From: Paractinoplanes maris | GTDB lineage: Bacteria; Actinomycetota; Actinomycetes; Mycobacteriales; Micromonosporaceae | Direction of reading: 5' to 3' | Assembly: GCF_023544465.1 (NCBI RefSeq) | Contig: NZ_JALPVL010000018.1 | Coordinates: 1-64,000, forward strand | Length of the DNA stretch: 64,000 bases | Part shown: positions 17,972 to 26,400 of the stretch, piece after piece | Numbering within the stretch: position 1 is the stretch's first letter | How the letters are laid out: each line of letters starts with the position of its first letter | Translations under genes and position numbers: made by a program | Notes under the pieces: generated by a model | What the model was told of the DNA's origin: nothing | Seen by the model: the letters and a program-made list of their open reading frames with translations, nothing else | Databases searched by the model: none

Positions 17972-20275
17972 ATGACCAGGAACTGGCGGCTGTTCGCATC
18001 GCTGGGCGCGCTGGCGACCGTCGTCTACACCGCTGACGTGTCGCCGGCGTTGAACGCTGCCTGCCTGCTGATCGTCGCGGCCGGCTCGGTGTGGGCCTGT
18101 TTCACCGGGCCACGCCGGCACGGGGCCGAACCACGCACGGCCTGGCACCTGCTCGGCGGCGCGGTGCTCAGCTGCCTGACCGGAGTGCTGCTGCGGCCCG
18201 CGGTGCAGGATCTGCCGGGGCTGTGGCCACTGCTGGCCGATGCCGCCTCCATCAGCAGCTACGCGATGCTGTGCGCCTTCCTCGGCATCATGCTGCGGCG
18301 ACGGCAGAGCATCGACGGCCACGCGGTGCTCGACGGGCTGATCGTCTGCGTCGCCGGCGCGCTCGTCGTCGGCGTGCTGCTGGCCGCACCCGCCGCCGCG
18401 ATCTCGGACCGGCCGGAACCCGTGTCGTTCGTGGCCGGGCTCTATCCGCTGTTCGACGTGGTCGTGCTGTTGCTGCTGGTCAACCTGACCTTCACCGCCA
18501 CGACGTGGCCGGTCAGCCTGGTCACCCTGATGCTGGCCATGGTCTCGATGTTCGCCGGGGACACGGCGTACGCGATCGTCGGGGCCAACGGCATCACGTA
18601 CGTGTCCCCCTTGTTCGACGTGCCGTTCCTGCTGGGTTGCGTGCTGATCGGGGTGACCGCGCTGCATCCGTCGGTGACCCGCTTCGGGCAGGCCGCCCGG
18701 CCACCGGTGCAGGCCTGGTCGGCGCGCCGGATGGCCATGCTGGCGCCGGCCCTGGCCAGCCCCTTCGTGCTGCTGGCGGTGCTCTCCCCGATCTCGCGCG
18801 GCGAACGGCTGACCGTGGCCGGCGCGGGCGTGCTGATCGTGGCGCTGCTGCTGGTGCGCGCGGTGAACGCGGTCCGCGCGCAGGCGGTGGCCCAGCTGCG
18901 CGCCGAGCATCAGGCGACCCACGACTCGCTGACCGATCTGCCCAACCGCGCGATGATCGGCGAGGAGCTGATCAGGATGCTCGGCCGGCTCGGCCCGGAC
19001 GACCGGCGCCGGGTCTGGGTGCTGCTGCTCGACCTGGACGGCTTCAAGCTGGTCAACGACGGCTGGGGTCACGACACCGGCGATGAGCTGGTCATCGAGG
19101 TGGGCCGGCGGCTGCTGGACGCGGTGCCGGCCGGGGTGGTGGTGGCCGCGCTCGGCGGGGACGAGTTCGCGCTGGCCGCGATCGGCACCGAGGCCGAGGC
19201 GACGGCGCTGGCCGACGTGGTCCAGGACTCTTTCGCCCATCCGTTCCCGGTCCGCGGCACCGAGCTGACGATCACCTGCTCGATGGGCATCTCGTCGGCG
19301 CCGGCGCCGGGCGGTGCCGCGGGTGCGGGCGCGGCGGCGGCCGAGGCGCTCATGCGGGACGCGGACACGGCGATGTACCGCGCCAAGGCCGGGGAAGCGG
19401 GCAGCCGGACCGTGTTCGACGCGGCCATGCACGACCAGGTGCGGGAGCGGATCGAGCTCGAGGTGGCGCTGCGCAAGGCGCTCGGCGAGGGCCAGCTGAG
19501 CGTGGCCTACCAGCCGATCGTCGACCTGATGCCCGGGGTGCCGGCCGGGGCCGAGGCGCTGGTGCGCTGGTCCCACCCGGTGCGCGGGCCGGTCTCACCG
19601 GCGACGTTCATCCCGATCGCCGAGGACGCCGGGCTGATCGGCGCGATCGGCGACTGGGTGCGCCAGGAGTCGCTGCGCCAGCTGGGCGCGTGGCGCGCCG
19701 ACGGGACGGTCGGCGACGCTTTCTACGTCTCGGTCAACGTGTCGGGCCGCCAGTTGCTCGACCCGGCTCTGCCCCGGCTCCTGGCGGCCGAGATGCAGGC
19801 GTACGGGGTCCCGCCGCGCTGCGTGGCGGTCGAGATGACCGAGTCGGTGCTGGTCGACTCGACGGGTGTCGCCGGGCGGGTCCTGTTCGAGCTGCGCGAG
19901 CTGGGCTGTCAGCTCCTGATCGACGACTTCGGCACCGGGTTCTCGGCGCTGGGCTATCTGCGCCGCTTCCCGGTGACCGGCGTCAAGATCGACCGTTCGT
20001 TCGTGACCGGCCTGGGCTCCTGCCGGGAGGACGACGAGATCGTGCGGGCCATCGTCTCGCTGTGCCACGCGCTGGGCCTCGGCGTGATCGCCGAGGGAGT
20101 GGAGACGCGGGTGCAGCGCGACGCCCTGGACGAGGTCGGCGTGACCCGCGGTCAAGGGTGGCTATGGGGCCCGGCTGTCCCCCCGGCCGAGTTCGCCCGC
20201 CACTGGCACGCCCGGGGCACCGCCGCCCTGGCCGGCCCGAACCGCTCCCAGCAGGTCGGCCCGGGCGCGCGGTAG
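17972..20275 (+). CDS. membrane-bound GGDEF-EAL protein (c-di-GMP turnover)
   Basis: A protein of 767 residues. The first ~300 residues hold about nine hydrophobic segments forming an uncharacterised membrane sensor. A GGDEF domain follows (about residues 310-480) with an intact LGGDEFALA near residue 394. The EAL domain (about 495-750) has intact GAEALVRW near 526, DDFGTGFSALGYL near 650 and EGVET near 708. Both synthesis and hydrolysis of cyclic di-GMP are therefore possible. The ATG at 17972 directly follows an in-frame GTG at 17969; neither has a strong ribosome site. It lies 47 bases after the stress protein gene on the same strand. Confidence 0.92.
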   Translation: MTRNWRLFASLGALATVVYTADVSPALNAACLLIVAAGSVWACFTGPRRHGAEPRTAWHLLGGAVLSCLTGVLLRPAVQDLPGLWPLLADAASISSYAMLCAFLGIMLRRRQSIDGHAVLDGLIVCVAGALVVGVLLAAPAAAISDRPEPVSFVAGLYPLFDVVVLLLLVNLTFTATTWPVSLVTLMLAMVSMFAGDTAYAIVGANGITYVSPLFDVPFLLGCVLIGVTALHPSVTRFGQAARPPVQAWSARRMAMLAPALASPFVLLAVLSPISRGERLTVAGAGVLIVALLLVRAVNAVRAQAVAQLRAEHQATHDSLTDLPNRAMIGEELIRMLGRLGPDDRRRVWVLLLDLDGFKLVNDGWGHDTGDELVIEVGRRLLDAVPAGVVVAALGGDEFALAAIGTEAEATALADVVQDSFAHPFPVRGTELTITCSMGISSAPAPGGAAGAGAAAAEALMRDADTAMYRAKAGEAGSRTVFDAAMHDQVRERIELEVALRKALGEGQLSVAYQPIVDLMPGVPAGAEALVRWSHPVRGPVSPATFIPIAEDAGLIGAIGDWVRQESLRQLGAWRADGTVGDAFYVSVNVSGRQLLDPALPRLLAAEMQAYGVPPRCVAVEMTESVLVDSTGVAGRVLFELRELGCQLLIDDFGTGFSALGYLRRFPVTGVKIDRSFVTGLGSCREDDEIVRAIVSLCHALGLGVIAEGVETRVQRDALDEVGVTRGQGWLWGPAVPPAEFARHWHARGTAALAGPNRSQQVGPGAR

Positions 20276-20320
20276 GTCGGCTGTTTCGACCCTCGGCCCG
20301 CGGGTGCACGGGTGCCGACC
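20275..20320 (+). terminator. possible terminator after the GGDEF-EAL gene
   Basis: Arms GGTCGGC (20275-20281) and GCCGACC (20314-20320) enclose a second GC-rich palindrome. The structure begins at the last base of the GGDEF-EAL stop codon. Confidence 0.35.
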
Positions 20321-20447
20321 ACCGCATGCTGACAAACCTGACGCCTCCGCTGGCATCGGCTGCGGGAGTCGGGCATTATTCGCTGGCCGGGTTCGATGGT
20401 AACGGGGGTCACATCCGGCCTATGTTCGATGTCGGAAGGGAGACAGC

Positions 20448-20567
20448 ATGGCGGCGCTGGTGGGCTCCGAGGGAGCCGTGGTCTGGATGGTCGCGGTGCT
20501 CCTCGTCCTCACGACGGGTCTGACCGTCGCGTTGCTGGCTGCCGGTCGCTCGATCAGGCGTCCCTGA
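20448..20567 (+). CDS. very small single-span membrane protein, 39 residues
   Basis: The frame has an AAGGGAG ribosome site 5-6 bases before its ATG. It encodes a short acidic head, one membrane segment (about residues 10-32) and a basic tail RSIRRP, giving an N-out orientation by the positive-inside rule. I do not know the family. It stands alone between the GGDEF-EAL protein and exonuclease III. The evidence is the ribosome site plus a sensible membrane topology; proof of expression would need experiment. Confidence 0.55.
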   Translation: MAALVGSEGAVVWMVAVLLVLTTGLTVALLAAGRSIRRP

Positions 20568-20635
20568 CCCGTCACGCGGGGTGACTCGCCGCCGCTGGGG
20601 AAGCGCGCGCGGGCCCGATATAGCAGTCTGGGCAG

Positions 20636-21418
20636 ATGCGCTTCGCCACCTGGAACGTCAACTCGGTCAAGGCTCGGCTGCCGCGTCTGCTGGAGTGGCT
20701 CGACACCACCGGGCCCGACGTCCTGTGCCTGCAGGAGACCAAGGTCGCGGCCGACGGCTTCCCCGCCGCGGAGGTCCGCGAGCTGGGGTACGACGTCGCG
20801 GCGTACGGCCAGGGGCGATGGAACGGGGTCGCCCTGCTCTCGCGGGCCGGGCTCGACGACGTACGCCAGGGGTTCGCCGGGGAACCCGGATATCCGGATC
20901 CGGAGGCGCGGGCGGTCAGCGCCCTGTGCGACGGCATCCGCTTCTACTCGATCTATGTGCCCAACGGCCGTACGCCGGACGATCCGCACTACGCCTACAA
21001 GCTGACCTGGCTGGCCGCGCTGCGCACCGCACTGGCCGAGGACGTCCAGAAGGCGCCGCTCGTGGTGGCCGGCGACTACAACGTCGCCCCCACGGACGAC
21101 GACGTGTGGGATCCGAAGGTCTTCGCCGGATCGACCCACGTGACGCCGCCCGAGCGCGACGCCCTGGCCGCGATCCGCGCCGTCGGGCTCCGCGACATCG
21201 TCGGACGGCCGATGAAGGGCGACCATCCGTTCACGTATTGGGACTACCGCGCGGGCATGTTCCATCAGAACAAGGGGATGCGGATCGACCTCGTCTACGC
21301 GACACCCTCGGTGGCCGACCGGGTCAGCGACGCGGTGGTGGACCGGGAGGCGCGCAAGGGCAAGGGTCCCAGTGATCACGCTCCGATCGTGGTCGATCTG
21401 GGCCCCGCGGCGGCTTGA
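20636..21418 (+). CDS. xth: exodeoxyribonuclease III
   Basis: A 260-residue endonuclease/exonuclease/phosphatase-fold enzyme of the ExoIII/AP-endonuclease family, which repairs abasic sites. The conserved motifs are in place: RFATWNVNSVKARLPRLLEW, CLQETKV (metal-binding Glu), YSIYVPNGRTP, VVAGDYNVAPTDDDV, the MRIDLVYA strand and the final SDHAPIVVDL with catalytic Asp-His. The length is typical (about 260-270). CAGTCT ends six bases before the ATG, which could be a leaderless -10. Confidence 0.94.
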   Translation: MRFATWNVNSVKARLPRLLEWLDTTGPDVLCLQETKVAADGFPAAEVRELGYDVAAYGQGRWNGVALLSRAGLDDVRQGFAGEPGYPDPEARAVSALCDGIRFYSIYVPNGRTPDDPHYAYKLTWLAALRTALAEDVQKAPLVVAGDYNVAPTDDDVWDPKVFAGSTHVTPPERDALAAIRAVGLRDIVGRPMKGDHPFTYWDYRAGMFHQNKGMRIDLVYATPSVADRVSDAVVDREARKGKGPSDHAPIVVDLGPAAA

Positions 21419-21456
21419 CCGGCCACCTGGGCACGGTCGTCCGGCCCAGGAGCACG

Positions 21457-21462
21457 TAGTCT
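21457..21462 (+). promoter_or_regulatory. possible -10 box for the PP2C-cobalamin operon
   Basis: TAGTCT (21457-21462) lies 39 bases before the ATG at 21502. A similar block, AGTCTGGG(C/T)AGAT, also sits directly before exonuclease III (about 20624-20636), which supports use as a promoter element. No clear -35 box is seen. Confidence 0.35.
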
Positions 21463-21501
21463 GGGTAGATCGTGTCGGCGGGGAGAGATGAAGGAGGGAC
21501 C

Positions 21502-23202
21502 ATGACAGCGCAATCGCCGGCTTCCGCCGGCGAACGGCTGGCCGAGGGGCCCGCGCCCGCTCTGCTTCGCGCCGCGCTCGACGCCGCCAGCGAGGCGGTC
21601 CTGCTGTGCGACTCGGCCGACGACACCATCCTGATGATCAACAACGCCGCGCAGACACTGGTCCCGGGCCTGTCCGCCGGTTCGACCGCCGCCGACGGGC
21701 CGCTGCCCGGCCTGGCCGCCGCGGTCGTGGCGGGCGACGACTCCTTCACCGATGTCCACGGCGGTCGCCACCTGCGGGGTCAGCGCCGGATGCTCGGCAG
21801 CGACCACTACGGGTGGTATCTGCACGATCGCACCGACGAGGTGGCCCGGGCCGACGCGCTGCGCGCCGAGCGGGCCCGGACGGCGTTCCTGGCCGAGGCC
21901 GGGCGGCGCCTCTCCTCCTCGCTGCATCAGGGTCGCTGCACCCGGATCACCGCCGAGCTGGCCGTGGCCCACCTGGCCGGCGCCGCCGTGGTGGTGCTCC
22001 CGGTCGACCGCCGGCAGGCCCAGTGGGTGCGCCTGGTGGCCGGCGAGGCCCCCGAGGAGGGTGTGCTGCACGAGAGCTCGCTGGCCGAGGTGCCGGGCCT
22101 GGTCGAGGCACTGGGCGGCTTCCCGCCCATCCCGAGCAGGTGGCTCGACGCGTCCCAGGCCCCCGCGTGGTTGCTGCCCGACGACTTCGGCCCGATCGGG
22201 GCCCTGCTGGTCACTCCCCTGCCGGGCAACGCCGAGCCGGCCGGCGCGCTGATCCTCGCCCGCCGGGGTGACGACACCGAGTTCAGCCCGGAGGACGAGA
22301 TCCTCGCCCGCATCTTCGCGGCCCGGGCCGGCGCCGCCATCTCGGCCGCCGGGCTCTACCGCGACCAGGTCGACACCACCGCCGTGCTGCAGGCCGACCT
22401 GCTGCCGCCCGAGCTGATCCAGCCCGACGGCATCGAGCTGGTCGGGTCCTACCAGGCGGCCCGCGAGGCGCTGCGCATCGGCGGCGACTTCTACGACGTG
22501 TTCGGCCCCACCGACAGCAGCTCCGACACGGTGATCGCGCTCGGTGACGTGTGTGGCAAGGGTCCTGAGGCGGCCGTGCTCACCGGCAAGGTGCGCCAGA
22601 CCCTGCGGGCGCTGCGGCTGGTCGGCGCCGCCCCCGACGAGATGCTGCACGTGCTCAACAAGGCCCTGCTCGAGTCCGGGCGCCGGCACCGGTTCGTCAC
22701 CATGGTGGTCGGCTCGGTCAGCCGGGCCGAGCACGGCCGGGTGCGGCTCAACCTGGCCACCGGCGGTCACCCGCCGCCCCTGGTGCTGCGGTCCGACGGC
22801 ACCGTCGAAGAGGTGCCGATCAGCGGCACACTGATCGGCGCCGTCCCCCGGACCGTGGTCCGCCCGGCCGACGTCGAGCTCGCCCCCGGCGAGTTGTGCC
22901 TGCTCTACAGCGACGGCCTGACCGAGGCTCGCGGTGGCCCGAGCGGCGACGAGCAGTTCGGCGAGGCCCGCCTGCACGACGCCCTGGCCGAGTGCCGCGG
23001 CCTGCCCGCCGCGGCCACCGTCGACCGGGTCCGCCAACTGGTCAGCGACTGGGTGCACGGCGGCACCCGCGACGACATCGCCATGCTGGCCGTCCGCGCC
23101 CCCGCCCGCACCGCGCTGAGCCTGCGCAACGGCTCGCGCAACCAGTCACCGTTCGCCATCGACGCCCGGCGCAACGACCGGCGCGTGCGTCAGCGCTCAT
23201 GA
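21502..23202 (+). CDS. PP2C (SpoIIE-type) phosphatase with PAS and GAF sensor domains
   Basis: A 566-residue protein. Residues ~20-115 look like a PAS-type domain (AASEAVLLCDSADDTILMIN), ~130-290 like a GAF domain, and ~310-545 form the SpoIIE/PP2C domain. Metal and catalytic motifs are intact: IGGDFYDVF, LGDVCGKGPEAA, LLYSDGLTEAR and TRDDIAMLAV. Such phosphatases dephosphorylate anti-anti-sigma factors in partner-switching stress pathways. The chosen ATG has an ideal AAGGAGG site; the earlier GTG at 21472 does not. The stop overlaps the start of the cobalamin-binding gene by four bases, which implies joint function. Confidence 0.9.
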   Translation: MTAQSPASAGERLAEGPAPALLRAALDAASEAVLLCDSADDTILMINNAAQTLVPGLSAGSTAADGPLPGLAAAVVAGDDSFTDVHGGRHLRGQRRMLGSDHYGWYLHDRTDEVARADALRAERARTAFLAEAGRRLSSSLHQGRCTRITAELAVAHLAGAAVVVLPVDRRQAQWVRLVAGEAPEEGVLHESSLAEVPGLVEALGGFPPIPSRWLDASQAPAWLLPDDFGPIGALLVTPLPGNAEPAGALILARRGDDTEFSPEDEILARIFAARAGAAISAAGLYRDQVDTTAVLQADLLPPELIQPDGIELVGSYQAAREALRIGGDFYDVFGPTDSSSDTVIALGDVCGKGPEAAVLTGKVRQTLRALRLVGAAPDEMLHVLNKALLESGRRHRFVTMVVGSVSRAEHGRVRLNLATGGHPPPLVLRSDGTVEEVPISGTLIGAVPRTVVRPADVELAPGELCLLYSDGLTEARGGPSGDEQFGEARLHDALAECRGLPAAATVDRVRQLVSDWVHGGTRDDIAMLAVRAPARTALSLRNGSRNQSPFAIDARRNDRRVRQRS

Positions 23203-24230
23203 GCGTGGTGTCGCGCCGCTCCCTCGATGAGCCCGGGCTGGCCGACGAGTTCCTGCGCCTGGTCGGCGACGGCGACGAGTACGGCGCGGTCGACTTGGTC
23301 ACGGCACTGCTCGACGACGGTGTGCCGCCGCAGCGCATCATGATCGACCTGATCGCCGGCACGCAGGTCCGGGTCGGCGAGCTGTGGGCGGCCAACGAGT
23401 GGTCGGTGGCCCGCGAGCACGCCGCGACCGCGATCAGCGAGCGCGCGCTGGCCGCGGTGGCGGCCCGGACAAATGTGCGGCCCACCCGCGGCCGGGTGAC
23501 CATCGCCTGTGTCGACGGCGAGTGGCACGCGCTGCCGACCCGCATCCTGGCCGAAATGCTCCGCCTGGACGGCTGGCGGGTCGACTTCCTGGGGGCCAAC
23601 GTGCCCGGCCCGCACCTGGTCACCCACCTGCACCAGACCGGGCCCGACGTGGTCGCCCTGAGCTGCATGATCGCGACCAGGCTGCCGCGGGCGCACGCGG
23701 CGATCACGGCCTGCCGGGCGGCCGGGGTGCCGGTCATCGCCGGGGGTCGCGGCTTCGGTCCCGGCGGCCGCTATGCCCAGCACCTGGGGGCCGACGCGTG
23801 GGCCGCGGGAGCTGAGGAAGCGGTGCAGCGCCTGGCCCGCAACTGGCCGCCGTACAGCCAGGATCCGCAGCTGTCGGCCTTCCTGGGCGACGAGGAATAC
23901 ACCTACGTGGTGCGTAACCGCGGCGGGCTCATCAGCACGGCCATGAGCCGCCTGACCGAGGCCTATCCCGCGATGCGCGACTACAACCAGCGCCAGCTCG
24001 ACTCGACGGCCGAGGACATGGCCCACATCGTCGACTTCCTGGCGGCCGCGCTCTATGTGTCGGAGTCCCAGGTCTTCACCGATTTCGTGGCCTGGACCGA
24101 CAGTGTGCTGCAGGCCCGCGGCGTGCCCCCGGTGGCGCTGCGGGTCGGGCTCGAGTCGGTGCAGGCCCAGCTGCGGGATTACCCGACCGCCACGGCGATG
24201 CTCACCGCGGGAGCGGCACGAATTAAATGA
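23199..24230 (+). CDS. stand-alone cobalamin-binding protein, possible B12 photosensor
   Basis: A 343-residue protein without a DNA-binding domain. Residues ~10-85 are a B12-binding_2-type helical cap with W63, E73 and H74 in exact W-x9-EH spacing (LWAANEWSVAREH), the mark of CarH-type adenosylcobalamin photoreceptors. Residues ~98-230 are a Rossmann B12-binding domain. Its EWHALP (E108, H110) matches the ExHxxG ligand motif except that Pro replaces Gly. In CarH a His follows the Trp directly; here it is Ala64. The last ~90 residues are a helical domain (AEDMAHIVDFLAAALYVSE) I cannot name. Start overlaps the PP2C stop (ATGA). Role in light- or B12-controlled signalling is inference. Confidence 0.82.
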   Translation: MSVVSRRSLDEPGLADEFLRLVGDGDEYGAVDLVTALLDDGVPPQRIMIDLIAGTQVRVGELWAANEWSVAREHAATAISERALAAVAARTNVRPTRGRVTIACVDGEWHALPTRILAEMLRLDGWRVDFLGANVPGPHLVTHLHQTGPDVVALSCMIATRLPRAHAAITACRAAGVPVIAGGRGFGPGGRYAQHLGADAWAAGAEEAVQRLARNWPPYSQDPQLSAFLGDEEYTYVVRNRGGLISTAMSRLTEAYPAMRDYNQRQLDSTAEDMAHIVDFLAAALYVSESQVFTDFVAWTDSVLQARGVPPVALRVGLESVQAQLRDYPTATAMLTAGAARIK

Positions 24231-24317
24231 GTGGCGGGCCGGCGGGCCCTCTCCTATCGTTGCCCGCATGATCTCCTGATGCGCCGGCCGTCGAGGCCGT
24301 CCACCGTGCTCGGTTCC

Positions 24318-24429
24318 GGGTGCTCCGGCGGGGTTGTCCGCCGTGGAGCCACGATCGTGCCGACACCCGGAGCACCCACGCCATCTTTTCCCCTGGCTTC
24401 ACCGTGCCCGGCCCTGCCCCGCGCAGGGC
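24318..24429 (+). promoter_or_regulatory. structured 5' leader of the 75-residue protein gene
   Basis: Within 130 bases of the start there are perfect 11-base arms GGGTGCTCCGG (24318-24328) and CCGGAGCACCC (24367-24377) around an inner GGCGG/CCGCC stem. A second hairpin, GCCCTG/CAGGGC (24411-24429), follows directly before the GAGGAGG ribosome site. It resembles a cis-regulatory RNA, but I do not recognise a known riboswitch class. Confidence 0.4.
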
Positions 24430-24444
24430 GCCGAGGAGGTTTGT

Positions 24445-24672
24445 ATGCCTGGCCAGCGCTTCACCGTCCAGCTCAACCCGGATGACCTCGCGATGAGCGA
24501 GCTCGCCCCGGTCCTGCCCCGCAGCGAGGGTTCCACCAGCCGCAAGACCAGCGCCGAGCACCACGGTGCCCGCGACGAGCGGCAGGCCGCCCGGCAGCAG
24601 TCCGAGCGGGCCCACGCCGGCCGCGCCGCCGGCACCGGTGGCGGCCGTTCCTACGCCTTCCGCCGCAGCTAG
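24445..24672 (+). CDS. small basic, probably disordered protein
   Basis: A 75-residue protein preceded by an excellent GAGGAGG ribosome site 6 bases from the ATG. The product is rich in Arg, Ala, Gln, Ser and Gly with almost no hydrophobic core (for example RQAARQQSERAHAGRAAG), so it is likely unstructured and could bind nucleic acid. Only the first ~20 residues (MPGQRFTVQLNPDDLAMSEL) look ordered. I do not recognise a family. It has its own structured leader and a perfect terminator, so it is a free-standing unit. Confidence 0.65.
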   Translation: MPGQRFTVQLNPDDLAMSELAPVLPRSEGSTSRKTSAEHHGARDERQAARQQSERAHAGRAAGTGGGRSYAFRRS

Positions 24673-24696
24673 GCCGACCCGCAAGACACAGTTCGA

Positions 24697-24728
24697 CGAG
24701 GCGCCCGGGCAGGAACCCGGGCGCCTCG
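24697..24728 (+). terminator. hairpin terminator after the 75-residue protein gene
   Basis: A perfect 13-base-pair stem (24697-24709 with 24716-24728) with the loop CAGGAA lies 24 bases after the stop codon. Confidence 0.8.
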
Positions 24729-24742
24729 CTGGTCGCTGGGGA

Positions 24743-24748
24743 TAGGGT
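24743..24748 (+). promoter_or_regulatory. -10 box for a leaderless hxlR transcript
   Basis: TAGGGT ends 6 bases before the ATG at 24755, the spacing expected when transcription starts at the start codon. No ribosome site is present. Confidence 0.5.
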
Positions 24749-24754
24749 CGTGCG

Positions 24755-25138
24755 ATGGGGACCCGGTCGGAGATCAGCGCGCTGCCGCCGGAGGCCGATC
24801 TGGCCCGGGCCGACTCGCTGGCCCGGGAGATCTTCTCGGACGTCGCCACCAAGTGGGCGCTGCTGATCATCGAGTTTCTCGGGCAGCGCACCATGCGCTT
24901 CAACGAGCTGCGCCGCGAGGTCGGCGGCATCAGCCACAAGGTGCTGACCCAGAATCTGCGCGTTCTCGAGCGCAACGGCCTGGTCGAGCGGACCGTGCAC
25001 CCCACCGTGCCGCCCAGCGTCGACTACACCCTCACCGAGGCCGGCCAGGCGCTGCGCAAGGTGGTCGACGGCATGTGCGGCTGGACCCAGACGTATTTGT
25101 CGGAGATCGAAGCCTCCCGCCGCCAGTTCGAGGGCTGA
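24755..25138 (+). CDS. HxlR family winged-helix regulator
   Basis: A 127-residue MarR-like regulator of the HxlR family. The winged helix-turn-helix spans about residues 25-110, with KWALLIIEFLGQRTMRFNEL, ISHKVLTQNLRVLERNGLVE and the wing PPSVDYTLTEAGQALR. Many family members sense redox stress or formaldehyde through an N-terminal Cys; this one lacks it and its only Cys is near residue 109. The target is unknown; the neighbouring RidA-like gene is convergent rather than divergent, so context offers no clear target. Confidence 0.87.
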   Translation: MGTRSEISALPPEADLARADSLAREIFSDVATKWALLIIEFLGQRTMRFNELRREVGGISHKVLTQNLRVLERNGLVERTVHPTVPPSVDYTLTEAGQALRKVVDGMCGWTQTYLSEIEASRRQFEG

Positions 25139-25166
25139 GCAGGCCGGGCGCAGCCGGGCTGCGCCG

Positions 25167-25553
25167 TCAGTCGAGCACGGCGGTCGCCTCGACCTCGACC
25201 AGGTGCTCGGGGACGTCCAGGGCGGCGATCCCGAACAGCGACGCGGGCGCCTCGACGGTCACGCCCAGCTTGGCCGAGGCGCGGGCGATGCCGTCCAGCA
25301 GCTCCGGCATGCGCTCAGGGGTCCAGTCGACGACGTGCACGGTCAGCTTCACCACGTCGGCGAAGGTCGCCCCGGCTGCGGCGAGCGCGGTTCCCACGTT
25401 CAGATAGCTCTGCTCGACCTGGGTGGCGAAGTCTCCCCCGTCCCAGGCGACCTGGCCGGCGATGTGGATGAGCTTGGTACCGGTCGCGACCGACACCTGG
25501 CGGTAGACGTCGACAGTGGGCAGTCCGGGCGGGTTGATCAGGGAAACAGCCAT
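25167..25553 (-). CDS. RidA (YjgF/UK114) family protein
   Basis: A 128-residue protein of the Rid family, usually a trimer that hydrolyses reactive enamine/imine intermediates. The fold markers IAGQVAWDG, VVKLTVHVVD and the terminal VEVEATAVL are present. The catalytic Arg of true RidA (R105 in E. coli) is Ser105 here (EAPASLFGI), so it probably belongs to a Rid subfamily without imine deaminase activity. The ATG at 25553 has a GGTGG ribosome site; the in-frame GTG at 25562 is less favoured. Confidence 0.85.
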   Translation of the reverse strand: MAVSLINPPGLPTVDVYRQVSVATGTKLIHIAGQVAWDGGDFATQVEQSYLNVGTALAAAGATFADVVKLTVHVVDWTPERMPELLDGIARASAKLGVTVEAPASLFGIAALDVPEHLVEVEATAVLD

Positions 25554-25635
25554 GGACACCACCGTACGAGGAGGGCCCTGACCTCGGAAGAACGCACTTT
25601 TCCGAGCTCAGGGCACCTCGAGGTAACCGCCTGGG

Positions 25636-26400
25636 TCAGCCGAGCTCGGCGTACACGTCGTCGAGGCGGCCGTGGTACATGTCGGTCTTGGTCTTGAAGT
25701 TGGGGCCGCCGACGCGCAGCGGCATGGTGTTGCTGATCGACAGGTTGGCCGGGATGGTCGTCTGGCCCGCCTGCTGGTTGTCGACCCACACCGAGAGGGT
25801 GGTGCCACTGCGCTGGCACAGCACCTTGTGCCAGTTGCCGTCGGCCACCGAGCCGGACGAGCGGGCGAGGTAGACGGTGGACGAGCCGGTGCCGGTGACG
25901 ACGCACTGGGCCTTGCCGTTGGTCCGGCCGATCTGCATCTTCCACTGGCTCCCGGTGCCGGCCACGCCCTTCTGCATGATGTTGGCCGAGCCGGTGATCT
26001 GCGTCTTGATCGTCAGCATCCGGGCCGACCAGCGGAACGTCCGGGTGCCCGGGTTGAGGTTGGCGATGTTGGGAGTCTCGAGGAGAGCACGCGGGCAGGT
26101 CTTGGCGGTGGTCGCGCAGGCGACCGGGAAGCTGGCGTACCGGCCGCTCGGGGTGGTGGTGTCGAAGCGGATCACGCCCTGGTCGGCGGTGCGGGTGGTG
26201 AGCGCGGGTCCGCGGCCCGAGGTGTCGGCGACCTGGCCGTTGACCGCGCCGGCGTCGAAGGTCCAGCGGGCGACCAGCTGGGAGGTGGCCGCGGCAGCGG
26301 CGGCCGGCGAGACCGACGGGGCGGGGGCCGGGGCGGCGGCCGCGGGCGCCGCGGGGACGACCAGGCCGGTGATCGCGGCAAGAGCGAGAGCGAGCTTCAT
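25636..26400 (-). CDS. secreted LamG/concanavalin-like domain protein
   Basis: A 254-residue exported protein. A signal peptide (MKLALALAAITGLVVPAAPA, cleavage probably after an AxA near residue 24) is followed by an Ala/Pro-rich linker and then a LamG-like beta-sandwich (about residues 50-250) with RWTFDAGAVNGQVADTSG, ADGNWHKVLCQRSGTTL and the final HGRLDDVYAELG. Such domains bind carbohydrate or other ligands at the cell surface. No catalytic residues of a glycosidase are apparent. A GTG at 26439 would add 13 basic residues in front of the signal peptide. Confidence 0.78.
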   Translation of the reverse strand: MKLALALAAITGLVVPAAPAAAAPAPAPSVSPAAAAAATSQLVARWTFDAGAVNGQVADTSGRGPALTTRTADQGVIRFDTTTPSGRYASFPVACATTAKTCPRALLETPNIANLNPGTRTFRWSARMLTIKTQITGSANIMQKGVAGTGSQWKMQIGRTNGKAQCVVTGTGSSTVYLARSSGSVADGNWHKVLCQRSGTTLSVWVDNQQAGQTTIPANLSISNTMPLRVGGPNFKTKTDMYHGRLDDVYAELG

